Source: Bacteroidia bacterium (GTDB lineage: Bacteria; Bacteroidota; Bacteroidia; JANWVE01). Taken from it: a stretch of DNA of 38,272 nt. Location of the stretch: contig JANWVE010000006.1 in the NCBI GenBank assembly GCA_025057675.1, positions 1 through 38,272 on the forward strand. The letters run 5' to 3'. The notes under the pieces are model-generated. The model was not told the origin of the DNA. It did not search any database and saw only the letters and a list, made by a program, of their open reading frames with translations. How positions within the stretch are numbered: position 1 is the stretch's first letter; each line of letters starts with the position of its first letter. Shown here piece by piece: positions 25,304 through 34,170 of this stretch. The translations under genes and the position numbers were made by a program.

Positions 25304-26497
25304 CTACTGCACTGATAAACATTTTATAGTAATATACGCCATCAACCCTACCCCTATTTGTAAAGCTTGTTCGTCAATATCAAAAGTAGGTGTGTGTAAA
25401 TTTGAAATAATTCCTTTTTGCTCATTCCGAGTACCTAAACGATAAAAACAACCTGGTATTTGATGCGTGTAATATGCAAAATCCTCTGCAGCCATCCACA
25501 AATCTAAATCTATCACGTTTTCTTTGCCTAAGTATTCAATAGCGTATTCTTTAACGTTATTTGTAAGTGCTTCATGATTGTAAAGCACGGGGTAGCCTTT
25601 AACAATGTTAAATTCACACTTTGCACCCATAGCTTGAGCCATACCTTCTGCCATGCTCTTCATTTTTTGATGTGCTTCCGCACGCCATTTCTCATCCATA
25701 GTTCGGAACGTACCTTCCATATACACTTGATTAGGAATGACGTTCGTTGCCCCATTAGCGATTACTTTTCCAAACGTAAGCACAGAAGGAATGGTAGGTG
25801 GAGCATTTCGGCTAACAATCTGCTGTAAAGCCACAATAATATGCGATGCTATCAATACAGGGTCAATACATTGGTGGGGCTGCGCACCGTGTCCGCCTTT
25901 ACCTTGTATGGTTACATAAATTTCATCTGCGGAAGCCATATATTTTCCTGCCCTAAACCCGACTTTTCCCGTTTCAATCAAGGGCATTACATGCTGTCCG
26001 ATGATAGCCTGTGGTTTTGGATTTTCTAACACGCCTTCTTGTATCATCAAAGAAGCACCGCCAGGAATTTTCTCCTCCGCAGGTTGAAAAATCAATTTTA
26101 CAGTGCCTTCAAATTCAGTTTTGAGTTTATTTAGGATGGCAGCCACACTAAGTAAATTAGCCGTATGAGCATCATGTCCGCATGCGTGCATCACACCTAC
26201 ATTTTGCGATGTATATTCGGTTTGATTAGCTTCTGTAATGGGTAGAGCGTCCATATCTGCGCGTAAAGCAATCACTTTTTGAGTAGGGTTTTTACCCTGA
26301 ATGTAAGCCACTATGCCATATCCTCCTACATTCGCTTGAAAAGGAATATTCTGTGCTTGTAGTTTTTGTTGCACAAAAGTTGATGTGTTTTTTTCTTGAA
26401 AAGAAAGTTCAGGATGAGCATGCAGATACCGCCTATTTTGTATAGTTTCGGTGAGCAGCTCTTCTGCTAAATATTGAATTTTTTGTCTAATATCCAT
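25304..26497 (-). CDS. M20-family amidohydrolase
   Basis: 397 aa. Metallo-hydrolase of the M20D group, which hydrolyses N-acyl amino acids, hippurate or indole-acetyl-amino-acid conjugates. The metal-site motifs are in order: the invariant RADMDALPI (79-87), HACGHDAHT (104-112) and QPAEEKIPGGA (138-148) with the catalytic Glu pair E141/E142. Then come IGQHVMP, the lid-domain opening GKGGHGAQPHQCIDP and the C-terminal HTPTFDIDE ligand. No signal peptide, so it should be cytoplasmic. The substrate cannot be fixed from sequence. It is divergent from murA with 65 bp between starts; a near-consensus TATTTTTA lies upstream. Confidence 0.88.
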   Translation of the reverse strand: MDIRQKIQYLAEELLTETIQNRRYLHAHPELSFQEKNTSTFVQQKLQAQNIPFQANVGGYGIVAYIQGKNPTQKVIALRADMDALPITEANQTEYTSQNVGVMHACGHDAHTANLLSVAAILNKLKTEFEGTVKLIFQPAEEKIPGGASLMIQEGVLENPKPQAIIGQHVMPLIETGKVGFRAGKYMASADEIYVTIQGKGGHGAQPHQCIDPVLIASHIIVALQQIVSRNAPPTIPSVLTFGKVIANGATNVIPNQVYMEGTFRTMDEKWRAEAHQKMKSMAEGMAQAMGAKCEFNIVKGYPVLYNHEALTNNVKEYAIEYLGKENVIDLDLWMAAEDFAYYTHQIPGCFYRLGTRNEQKGIISNLHTPTFDIDEQALQIGVGLMAYITIKCLSVQ

Positions 26498-26562
26498 ATT
26501 AAAACAAGGTAAAAATACACATAAAGTTGCATACAGTTAAAAAAGTGTTGTACTTTTATTTC

Positions 26563-27879
26563 ATGTTTGCATTTGAAGTATTGGGTAACACGAGATTAAA
26601 AGGAGAGATACAGCCACAAGGCGCAAAAAATGAAGCATTACAAGTGTTATGCGCGGTTTTACTTACCCAAGAACCTGTAACCATACACAATGTTCCGCAA
26701 ATTAGAGATGTGTTAAAATTGATAGAATTATTGAGTTTAATGGGAGTAGAGGTTAAAAAAATAGGGTCGCATAGTTATACATTTCAGGCGAGAGAAGTGG
26801 ATTTAGAGTACTTAGGTACAAAAGATTATGCAAAAAAGACACAAGAACTACGAGGTTCAATCATGTTAATCGGACCGCTTTTAGCAAGGTTTGGGAGAGG
26901 TTTTATTCCCCGACCTGGGGGCGATAAAATTGGGCGTAGGCGTTTAGATACGCACTTTTTAGGCTTTCAGAAATTAGGAGCTGTTTTCAATTATGATTAC
27001 GGTCAAGATGTTTATACTATTGAAGCCAATCAATTAAAAGGAACGTACATACTTTTAGATGAAGCCTCTGTTACAGGTACAGCGAATATTATCATGGCTG
27101 CGGTATTAGCACAAAGTAAAACGACTATTTACAATGCCGCTTGCGAACCCTATATTCAGCAATTATGCCAAATGCTCAATCGTATGGGGGCTAAAATTAC
27201 GGGGATTGGTAGTAACTTGTTGCATATTGAAGGCGTGAGTGGATTAGGAGGTACTACGCATACTTTGTTATCGGATATGATTGAGATAGGTAGTTTTATG
27301 GGAATGGCAGCTATGACCCAAAGTGAACTGACCATTAAAAACGCAAATGTAGCTCACTTGGGTCAGATTCCGAATGTATTTGAGCGTTTAGGTGTTCAAA
27401 TGGAGATACGTAAAGATGATATTTATATTCCTGCCCAAGAAGTCTGCGAAATAGATACTTTTATTGATGGCTCTATTTTGACAATTTCCGATGCCCCTTG
27501 GCCTGGTTTTACACCCGATTTATTGAGCATTGTTTTGGTATTAGCCACACAATGTAAAGGGACAGTATTGATACATCAAAAAATGTTTGAAAGCAGGTTA
27601 TTTTTTGTAGATAAGTTGATAGACATGGGGGCGCAGATTATTCTTTGCGACCCACACAGGGCAACTGTAATAGGTTTAGGACGACAAGCACAGTTAAGAG
27701 GAATTTCTATGACCAGCCCTGATATTCGTGCAGGTGTAGCCTTATTGATTGCGGCTATGTCTGCAAAGGGAAAAAGTACGATTTTTAACGTTGACCAAAT
27801 AGACCGTGGTTATGAACGCATAGATGAACGTTTAAATGCCTTGGGGGCACAAATTAAACGTTTTGAAGTGCTAAATTGA
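26563..27879 (+). CDS. murA: UDP-N-acetylglucosamine 1-carboxyvinyltransferase, Asp-type active site
   Basis: 438 aa from MFAFEVLG. MurA transfers enolpyruvate from PEP to UDP-GlcNAc, the first committed step of peptidoglycan synthesis. The N-terminus has the catalytic GAKNEAL motif (K22, N23). The loop that in E. coli carries the fosfomycin-reactive Cys115 reads RPGGDKIGRRRLDTH here, with D121 in place of Cys. The same Cys-to-Asp change is known to make MurA of Mycobacterium and Chlamydia insensitive to fosfomycin, so intrinsic resistance at the target is expected. The GYERID motif near the end supports the assignment. A TACTTTTA near-match lies 5 bp before the ATG. The stop codon is 6 bp from a dispersed element. 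An upstream TTG would lengthen the protein by 12 residues but is unlikely. Confidence 0.95.
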   Translation: MFAFEVLGNTRLKGEIQPQGAKNEALQVLCAVLLTQEPVTIHNVPQIRDVLKLIELLSLMGVEVKKIGSHSYTFQAREVDLEYLGTKDYAKKTQELRGSIMLIGPLLARFGRGFIPRPGGDKIGRRRLDTHFLGFQKLGAVFNYDYGQDVYTIEANQLKGTYILLDEASVTGTANIIMAAVLAQSKTTIYNAACEPYIQQLCQMLNRMGAKITGIGSNLLHIEGVSGLGGTTHTLLSDMIEIGSFMGMAAMTQSELTIKNANVAHLGQIPNVFERLGVQMEIRKDDIYIPAQEVCEIDTFIDGSILTISDAPWPGFTPDLLSIVLVLATQCKGTVLIHQKMFESRLFFVDKLIDMGAQIILCDPHRATVIGLGRQAQLRGISMTSPDIRAGVALLIAAMSAKGKSTIFNVDQIDRGYERIDERLNALGAQIKRFEVLN

Positions 27880-27885
27880 TTTTTT

Positions 27886-28511
27886 GGGCGTGTCCTTGTG
27901 GGCGTTTCGCTGCGCTCATGCCCACAAGGTCGGCGTGCTGCGGGCTACGCTTTCGCTTCGGTGCTGCGCTTCGCTACGCACTGGGCTAACGCCCACCCTC
28001 CGCATGCCTCACGCAAACAGCAAGTAGACTAAGATCACTTACATAAAACTTAATCTTGCAAGTGTCTCAAAATAAATGCTAAACAAGATGAAAATATATT
28101 TTTACCTTGCCAATCCTTGAAAATCAATTCAAAATAAAGTAAAAGTTGATTATTCAGGGTAAAAGAGATACAAAAAGTCCATATATTCAAAGTTTAATCT
28201 TGTAAGTAATCGAAAATGAATACAAAACAAGATACATCCATCGCGGTTAAAAAAAGTAAAAAATTTTAATATTGTAAATGTTTGATAATCAACATAAAAC
28301 AGGGTAAATCAAACGCATGTATGTAAATCAGGTAAAACATCCTAAGGCTGCTGCGTGAGGCATGCGGAGGGCGTGCGTCAGCACGGTGCAAAGCCCCCGT
28401 ACACGCTTTCACTCTTGCCCAAGGGGCGGGTGGGTGGGCGTAGCACCGTTAGCCCGCAGCACGCCGACCTTGCCCACACAAGCGCAGCGAGACGTGGGCA
28501 AGGACACGCCC
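27886..28511 (+). repeat. Dispersed composite element, copy 10 (626 bp, longest)
   Basis: Left arm is a hybrid (outer hairpin CCTTGTGGGC / GCCCACAAGG, type B interior extended by CTGGGCTAACGCCC). Right arm is type A with CCTTGCCCAC / GTGGGCAAGG. It is the only copy whose long arm lies on the downstream side of the core, so its arms look exchanged. It begins 6 bp after the murA stop and ends 7 bp before the stop of the convergent Rieske gene. Confidence 0.9.
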
Positions 28512-28518
28512 AAAAAAC

Positions 28519-29601
28519 CTATTCGTTCATAAATCTTGCTATCAATCGATGAAAATGATGCGTACCTTGCTCCCTCCTCGGAGAATATCTTCCCCCTTTG
28601 TATAAACGAGAAACTACACCCTTTTGAACTTGCACTACTACGGCTTCATCCTCACGCTCTACACGGTCTAAATCTGAACCTGCACCCTGGCTAAGCTTAG
28701 GGGCATCATAAACATAAGGCAAAAATACTACCTTAGTCAAAGTAGGCGTAATCGGTTTAACAACATTGATAGAAAGCCCCCAAGGATAAAAATTAAACAT
28801 TAAATTCGGAAATACCCAATAATAATAAGCAGCTATCTTCTTTCCGTAATCCACTGAATCAGGGGGTAAATCAAAACACTCTTCTCCGTCTTTGGCTATA
28901 CCTAACTGCAAATTGCTGTATTCGTAAATCTCCGTAGTATAACTGCCGTAGTCTAAAACTTCACTTAACGTAGAATGCACATAGGGAATGTGAAAACCCT
29001 CTAAATAATTCTCGCAATACAAAGCCCAGTGTGCTTTGACTAAATACTCTCTTTTGCGAGAAGGTTCAAGATAAAAGTTATTCAAAGGTAACCAAGATAA
29101 ACGTTTTTGCATCTCTCCCAAAAAATGTTCTATGGGTGCAGCGGGGTTAATACTGACAAAAAGCAGCTTAGCCCAAACATAAAAATTAAGTTTCATAAGG
29201 TTATCCTGTTCTGAGGGAAAGTTTTTTACCCCTTCAAACTCAGGCATAGAGAGCATTCTACCTGTCAAGTCAAAGCGCCTTCCGTGATATTTACAGCGCA
29301 ATTGTCGTAGAGAACCACAACCTTCTACTAATCTGTTACCTCTATGCGTACATACGTTTGCTAAGCAATGTAAGGTATCTTGACTATCTCGTGTAAAAAG
29401 TAAAGGTTCATCTAAAAAGCCCTCTAACAAGGTAAAGGGTAGTACCTGTTCAGCCGTGCTAATGTTATCAGTATCATCTACGAACTGCCATGTACGCGCA
29501 AAAATTTTTTCTTTGGAACGTTCAAACTCTTCCGTACTACGATAAAAGTGAGTATCCAAGGTACAAGCTTGGGTAATGTCTGCATCTACGAAGTATTTCA
29601 T
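28519..29601 (-). CDS. Rieske 2Fe-2S aromatic-ring-hydroxylating-type oxygenase, alpha subunit
   Basis: 360 aa. The N-terminal Rieske domain has C84-T-H86, 16 residues, C103-K-Y-H106, exactly the spacing of the 2Fe-2S centre in ring-hydroxylating dioxygenase alpha subunits. The catalytic domain carries ENYLEGFHIPYVHS with H204 and H209 as mononuclear-iron ligands; the acidic third ligand probably lies in the EDEAVVVQVQKG segment near the C-terminus, and HFHRL follows. No reductase, ferredoxin or beta subunit is adjacent, so electrons come from elsewhere. The substrate may be aromatic or a quaternary amine (GbcA/choline-monooxygenase-like group); I cannot decide. The 3' end lies 7 bp from a dispersed element. 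Confidence 0.87.
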   Translation of the reverse strand: MKYFVDADITQACTLDTHFYRSTEEFERSKEKIFARTWQFVDDTDNISTAEQVLPFTLLEGFLDEPLLFTRDSQDTLHCLANVCTHRGNRLVEGCGSLRQLRCKYHGRRFDLTGRMLSMPEFEGVKNFPSEQDNLMKLNFYVWAKLLFVSINPAAPIEHFLGEMQKRLSWLPLNNFYLEPSRKREYLVKAHWALYCENYLEGFHIPYVHSTLSEVLDYGSYTTEIYEYSNLQLGIAKDGEECFDLPPDSVDYGKKIAAYYYWVFPNLMFNFYPWGLSINVVKPITPTLTKVVFLPYVYDAPKLSQGAGSDLDRVEREDEAVVVQVQKGVVSRLYKGGRYSPRREQGTHHFHRLIARFMNE

Positions 29602-29746
29602 TAGGTCGCAAAATATAAAAAATAAGCTGCCTTATATAAAAACCTGTACAAAAAAAGACTTATAGGTTAAGTTTCAAAGGAATGTATTTAAGTTAATTGT
29701 TCAAGTTTGTTTTTATTAAGCGGATGAGTTTTAATTATTTTTTTGA

Positions 29747-29795
29747 GTGCGTCTTGTGGGTATGATTGCAGCGAAACGCTCATAAGGACACACTC
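29747..29795. repeat. Miniature derivative of the dispersed element (49 bp)
   Basis: T6 then GAGTGCGTC...GGACACACTC then A5. It equals the outermost right-end hairpin of a type A arm (TTGTGGG...GCAGCGAAACG...ATAAGG) closed by a terminal repeat. It sits in the 264-bp gap between the divergent Rieske and ftsL genes; the rest of that gap (29602-29746) shows nothing recognisable. Confidence 0.72.
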
Positions 29796-29831
29796 AAAAA
29801 TAAACCTGCAAGGATTATTTTGATTTTTGTA

Positions 29832-29861
29832 TTGCATTTTATGCCTTTTCTTTTATCTTTG
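29832..29861 (+). promoter_or_regulatory. Promoter of ftsL
   Basis: TTG (29832-29834), 19 bp, TATCTTTG (29854-29861), then 4 bp to the ATG at 29866. Predicts transcription starting at or within a few bases of the start codon. Confidence 0.72.
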
Positions 29862-29865
29862 CGAT

Positions 29866-30219
29866 ATGCCAAACAAACCTATCAACAGAATTATCAAAAA
29901 TGAGGTCAAGTTAGAACCCGAAATTATTGACGAGAAAAAAGTACAGTATCCTTCTTTTGATAGTTATGTCAAATTTATTGTATTTTTGATGCTCTTAGGA
30001 ATACTTTACATTGCATATACTAACCGAGCAGAAAATACACGTAGAAAAATTCACAAGTATCAACAAGATCTTAAAGAACTCAAATGGCGTTATGCTGAGT
30101 CCCATGCAAAGTTAATGAAACATACTCAACAAGCCCATATAGCACAAAAAGCAGATACACTTGGGCTAAAAATGTTACAAACTCCTCCTACTCAAATCGT
30201 TGTACAGATAAAGAAATGA
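29866..30219 (+). CDS. ftsL: FtsL-like cell-division protein
   Basis: 117 aa from MPNKPINRIIKNE. Bitopic membrane protein: cytoplasmic N-terminus of about 34 residues, one transmembrane helix (about 35-51, VKFIVFLMLLGILYIAY), then a coiled coil (NRAENTRRKIHKYQQDLKELKWRYAESHAKL) and the conserved tail ADTLGLKMLQTPPTQI, which resembles the Bacteroidota FtsL-like family. FtsL forms a complex with FtsB/DivIC and FtsQ and activates FtsW-FtsI septal synthesis. The usual neighbours rsmH and ftsI are absent, so this is a dispersed dcw gene. A longer frame upstream is rejected because it runs through the promoter. Confidence 0.75.
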   Translation: MPNKPINRIIKNEVKLEPEIIDEKKVQYPSFDSYVKFIVFLMLLGILYIAYTNRAENTRRKIHKYQQDLKELKWRYAESHAKLMKHTQQAHIAQKADTLGLKMLQTPPTQIVVQIKK

Positions 30220-30232
30220 AATAAAAATAAAC

Positions 30233-31342
30233 ATGCCATACTGGACTTTATTTTTTGCTTTATTGTGTTCCTATCAAACTATCCTCTCTGCGGAGGTAGC
30301 ATACATCGTAACATGGCGCCTAAATCTGGAGGTTGAAGCACAAAAAAATAAATTTTCCTTGATAGAAATATCTGAATACTTGCATCAGCAAACTCAACTT
30401 ACGAAAAGCTGTTTTTACGCAGATAGTCTATTTAAGCATAAGGTAAACTTACAAATTTTATCACAGCACTTGTACGAAAAAAATCAATCCATAGCGGGTT
30501 ATAAGATACTTTACATCAGCGAGCTATGGCGATTTACACAGGCAGGCATACGCAGCAATGTACTCTCCTTCGTGTATGAAAATCCCAATCTACCCCCTGA
30601 TGACCCTTACAAAAATCTGTATGTATCATCTAAGTTCATTCCTACCATGCTCAGAGAAATTAAATTATCGGGGTACTATCAGGGTAGAGCCTCTATTCCT
30701 CTCGGAGAGTGGATTAAAAAACATGATTTTGAATATACTATACTAAAAAGTAGTCCTTCTTTACCTGGCGGTGCTTATGTGTTCGTATACGAGCAAAGTA
30801 TTGATGAGCAATACCCTAAAAAAACTCAAATACTGTTTGACTTCTTCCCTCAGAAAAATATAATTTTTGGGCATACGTACGTCAGGGATAAAACCATTGA
30901 AGAGAACTTCATGTATACTCCTCAATACAAAAATGAAAGTCAAAATCAAAAATTTAGGGATTTACTTCTGACTTTTATGCAGAGAAACAAACTCTTAAAG
31001 CATGATGAAAATATTGAAGATATGCTCCAAAGCCCTGCTAATTTTGTTTTTTACTTTGATGCCTTAGTTGATGTCAAAGGTTTAGAGTGGATTAGTTTGC
31101 GTGTATATCTTACTGCGGGGAAAAGTCCAGCAAGTTCTTATATTCAGTGTGCTTTTTTATCACAAAATAAGATAAAATCCTTGGATAATTTTCTTAAACG
31201 CAGCACAGGTTTAGGATTAAGTGAGTATTTTTTACAGGATAAAGTGGATTTTTTAGTATCCTACATCAATAACAGTTTTGCTAACAATGCAGAAGACGGA
31301 TTGGTGTTAAAGAATTATTTATTAGAAATACGTAGTAGATGA
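30233..31342 (+). CDS. Unknown exported protein
   Basis: 369 aa, family not recognised. Signal peptide MPYWTLFFALLCSYQTILSA (1-20). The remainder looks like a soluble mixed alpha/beta protein with no repeats or lipobox and two Cys in the first 60-110 residues and near 305. It starts 13 bp after the stop of ftsL, so it is probably co-transcribed, but a division role is only suggested by that position. The 3' end lies 27 bp before a dispersed element. Confidence 0.7.
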   Translation: MPYWTLFFALLCSYQTILSAEVAYIVTWRLNLEVEAQKNKFSLIEISEYLHQQTQLTKSCFYADSLFKHKVNLQILSQHLYEKNQSIAGYKILYISELWRFTQAGIRSNVLSFVYENPNLPPDDPYKNLYVSSKFIPTMLREIKLSGYYQGRASIPLGEWIKKHDFEYTILKSSPSLPGGAYVFVYEQSIDEQYPKKTQILFDFFPQKNIIFGHTYVRDKTIEENFMYTPQYKNESQNQKFRDLLLTFMQRNKLLKHDENIEDMLQSPANFVFYFDALVDVKGLEWISLRVYLTAGKSPASSYIQCAFLSQNKIKSLDNFLKRSTGLGLSEYFLQDKVDFLVSYINNSFANNAEDGLVLKNYLLEIRSR

Positions 31343-31369
31343 AGGTTGTGAGATTAGTAGTTATTTTTT

Positions 31370-31964
31370 GGGCGTGTCCCTCGCTGCGCTCGGGTCGGCG
31401 TGCTGCGGGCTGCGCTATCGCTTCGGTGCTGCGCTAACGCTCCGCACTGCTCACGCACCCTCCGCATGCCTCACGCAGCAGCTTTTTGACGTTTTGCCTT
31501 ATTTTTATACCTATTCTTGCTTTACCTTGTTTAATGTTGACTATCAAATACTTGCAAGGTTAAAATTTTTTACCTTGTTTTTAGTAGGTTTATTTTACCT
31601 TATTTTATATTGATTTTCAAGTACCTACAAGATTAAACCCTGAATACATGGACTTCTTACTGCACTTTAACCCCGAACAATCAGATCTTACTTTATTCTC
31701 AATTGACTTTTAATGAGTTACAAGGTTAAATTTTGTTTTTACCTTGTTTAAGACTCATTTTCAAACATTTACAAGACTCAGTCTTGAATAAGTGAGATTA
31801 GTTTGCTTGCTGCTTGCGTGAGGCATGCGGAGGGCAAGCCGTCAGGCTTGGTGCGAAGCCCCACGCTTTCGCTCTTGCCCAGGGGGTGGGGCGCAGCACC
31901 GTCAGCCCGTAGCACGCCGACCTTGTGGGCATGAGCAAAGCGAAACGCCCACAAGGACACGCCC
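31370..31964 (-). repeat. Dispersed composite element, copy 11 (595 bp)
   Basis: Left arm type B (slightly extended by CTAACGCTCC), right arm type A with outer hairpin CCTTGTGGGC / GCCCACAAGG. Core on the minus strand with all four units and centre AATACATGGACTTC. Lies between convergent genes. Confidence 0.9.
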
Positions 31965-32047
31965 AAAAAACTAATCCTAACAATTAACCATAAATTGTGT
32001 TACATCAGTCTGTTTTTCAAAAAGCAACATAAACTCAATACTAATGC

Positions 32048-33346
32048 CTAAAAAAATACTCGAAATAATAACCATGCATTTAGCCCGATAATTATGCCTG
32101 CTACCACAATAGATAAAACTTGAATTGTCTTTGAGTTTTTGAAGCTCCCCATGTATTTTTCAGAGGAGGTGAATTGTATCAGCGGGATAATCGCAAAAGG
32201 TAACTGCATAGATAGCACTACTTGACTAAGTATAAGCAAATCTTTACTTCCTTTTTCTCCTTTCAATATGACCATGATAATAGCAGGTACAATAGCTAAG
32301 GCTCGGGTAATTAAGCGGCGCTGCCATTTTTTTAGTCGTAAATTTAGAAATCCTTCCATTACAATTTGTCCTGCCAGAGTACCTGTGTAAGTAGAACTTT
32401 GTCCTGAGAAAAATAACGCCATAGCAAAGGCAGCAGCTGCAGCACCGCCCAAAGTTCTGTTGAGCATTACATGGGCTTGGGTCAATTCATCTACTACTGT
32501 ACCTTGTTTGTAAAATACGGTTGCAGCTACAATTAAAATAGATGCATTGATGAATAAAGATGCATTCAAAGATAACACTGTGTCTATAACGTTAAATTTG
32601 ATAGCTTCCTTTATGCTTTTTGCGTTTTTCGTGATACTGCGAGTTTGTACTAAACTAGAATGTAAATACAAATTATGGGGCATGACCGTAGCGCCTAATA
32701 TCCCAATAGCAACGTACAGTGCTTCTTTACTTAGTTTTGAAGGGACAAATCCCGATGCAATCTCTGTTACATTCGGTTTAGCAAGGTAAAGTTCAATAAC
32801 AAAGCAAGAGAATATACTTAAAACTAACACTGTGATAACAGCTTCCAAAACTCTAATTCCCCAATTTTGCAGTAAAAGTAAGAGCAGTACATCCAAAGAT
32901 GTAACTATTACAGCGGTAAGCAAATCTAATCCGAATAGTAACTTTAAGCCTAAGGCACACCCTAATACCTCTGCCAAATCACAAGCTATAATCGCTATTT
33001 CGCACAAGATCCACAACATCAAAGACACAGGTTTGGCATAGTAGTCTCTACAAGCTTGGGCAAGGTCTTTTTGAGCCACTATGCCTAATTTTATGGTTAG
33101 ACTTTGCAATAAAATAGCCATTAAATTTGAAAGTAGCATAATCCACAGGAGTTGGTAGCCAAATTTCGATCCGCCTTCAATTCCTGTAGCCCAGTTTCCA
33201 GGGTCCATGTAGCCGATACTGACCAGTATTCCAGGCCCCATAAAAGCAAACATTTTTCTCAAAAAACCTGCTTTTTGAGTACTTACTGTGCTATTAAACT
33301 CTGACAGAGAGAGATACGTACTTACAGCCGAAGGTTTTTGCCACAT
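32048..33346 (-). CDS. mntH: Nramp-family Mn2+/Fe2+ transporter
   Basis: 432 aa, about eleven membrane helices. Proton-coupled divalent-metal importer of the inner membrane. The metal-site residues are all present: DPGN at 48-51 in helix 1 and M222-P-H-N in helix 6 (ATVMPHNLYLHS), where the Met selects Mn/Fe over Mg/Ca. The N-terminal LSLSEFNSTVSTQ before the first helix fits the Bacteroidota branch. The start is followed by MWQKP; TTATTTTG directly before it is one base off the promoter consensus. The DtxR/MntR-family regulator at 10543 could control it, but the genes are 22 kb apart and no operator was found. Confidence 0.92.
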   Translation of the reverse strand: MWQKPSAVSTYLSLSEFNSTVSTQKAGFLRKMFAFMGPGILVSIGYMDPGNWATGIEGGSKFGYQLLWIMLLSNLMAILLQSLTIKLGIVAQKDLAQACRDYYAKPVSLMLWILCEIAIIACDLAEVLGCALGLKLLFGLDLLTAVIVTSLDVLLLLLLQNWGIRVLEAVITVLVLSIFSCFVIELYLAKPNVTEIASGFVPSKLSKEALYVAIGILGATVMPHNLYLHSSLVQTRSITKNAKSIKEAIKFNVIDTVLSLNASLFINASILIVAATVFYKQGTVVDELTQAHVMLNRTLGGAAAAAFAMALFFSGQSSTYTGTLAGQIVMEGFLNLRLKKWQRRLITRALAIVPAIIMVILKGEKGSKDLLILSQVVLSMQLPFAIIPLIQFTSSEKYMGSFKNSKTIQVLSIVVAGIIIGLNAWLLFRVFF

Positions 33347-33422
33347 ACAAAATAAATTTTCGGCAAATCTAAAAAATAATTTTTATTTATCCAAAAAGGA
33401 ATGTTTTATTTAATTTTTTTTT

Positions 33423-34019
33423 GGGCGTGCCCTTGTGGGCGTTTCGCTTTGCTCATGCCCACAAGGTCGGCGTGCTACGGGCTAACGGTGCTACGCCCAC
33501 TCCCGGGCAAGGGTTTGAGTGTGTGAGGGGGCTTCGCACCAAGCCTAACGGCTTGCCCTCCGCATGCCTCACGCAAGCTTCCAATGAACTAACTCCACTT
33601 GTTCAAACCTTGATCTTGTAAGTACCTGAAAGTGAATACTAAACAAGATTAAAATATACTTTAACCTTGTAAATTATTGAAAATCAATTGAAAATAAGGT
33701 AAAAATTGCATATTCAAGGTTAAAATGTTTTGTAGAGTTCATGTGTTTAAGGTTTTACTTTGTAAGTATTTGAAAATCAATAAAAAAGATGAAATGAATA
33801 CAATTAAAACAAGCTAAAAAAATTTAATCTTGTAAATACTTGATAATCAATATCAAACAAGATAAAACAAGTAGATGCATGAAAATAAGGTAAAACATCC
33901 AAAAGCTGCTTGCGTGAGGGATACGGAGCATGCTGTTAGGCAGTGCGGAGCGTAGCGCAGCACCGAGCGTTAGCGTAGTGCGGAGTAGCCCGACCCGAGC
34001 ATCAGCGAGGGACACGCCC
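33423..34019 (+). repeat. Dispersed composite element, copy 12 (597 bp)
   Basis: Left arm type A with outer hairpin CCTTGTGGGC / GCCCACAAGG and variant terminus GGGCGTGCCC; right arm type C. Core on the plus strand, with centre GTTCATGTGTTTAAGG and unit 4 carrying TTGATAATCAA. Lies between divergent mntH and the PD40/OmpA gene. Confidence 0.9.
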
Positions 34020-34129
34020 CAAGCAAAAACATAAAAAATCACTTTTACCGTATATTTGCTCACAAAGGTGAGTGTAGAAAAACTACAACTTTTTTTGATA
34101 AAGTTTAGACTTAGAAATGAAATATACAT

Positions 34130-34137
34130 TATCTTTG
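34130..34137 (+). promoter_or_regulatory. -7 promoter box of the PD40/OmpA gene
   Basis: TATCTTTG, 33 bp before the chosen ATG at 34171. The -33 element is weak. A leader of about 30 bases contains an out-of-frame ATG at 34155 with an 8-codon frame. Confidence 0.5.
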
Positions 34138-34170
34138 CGAGAACTTTTACTCAAATGAACTCCATTGAGT

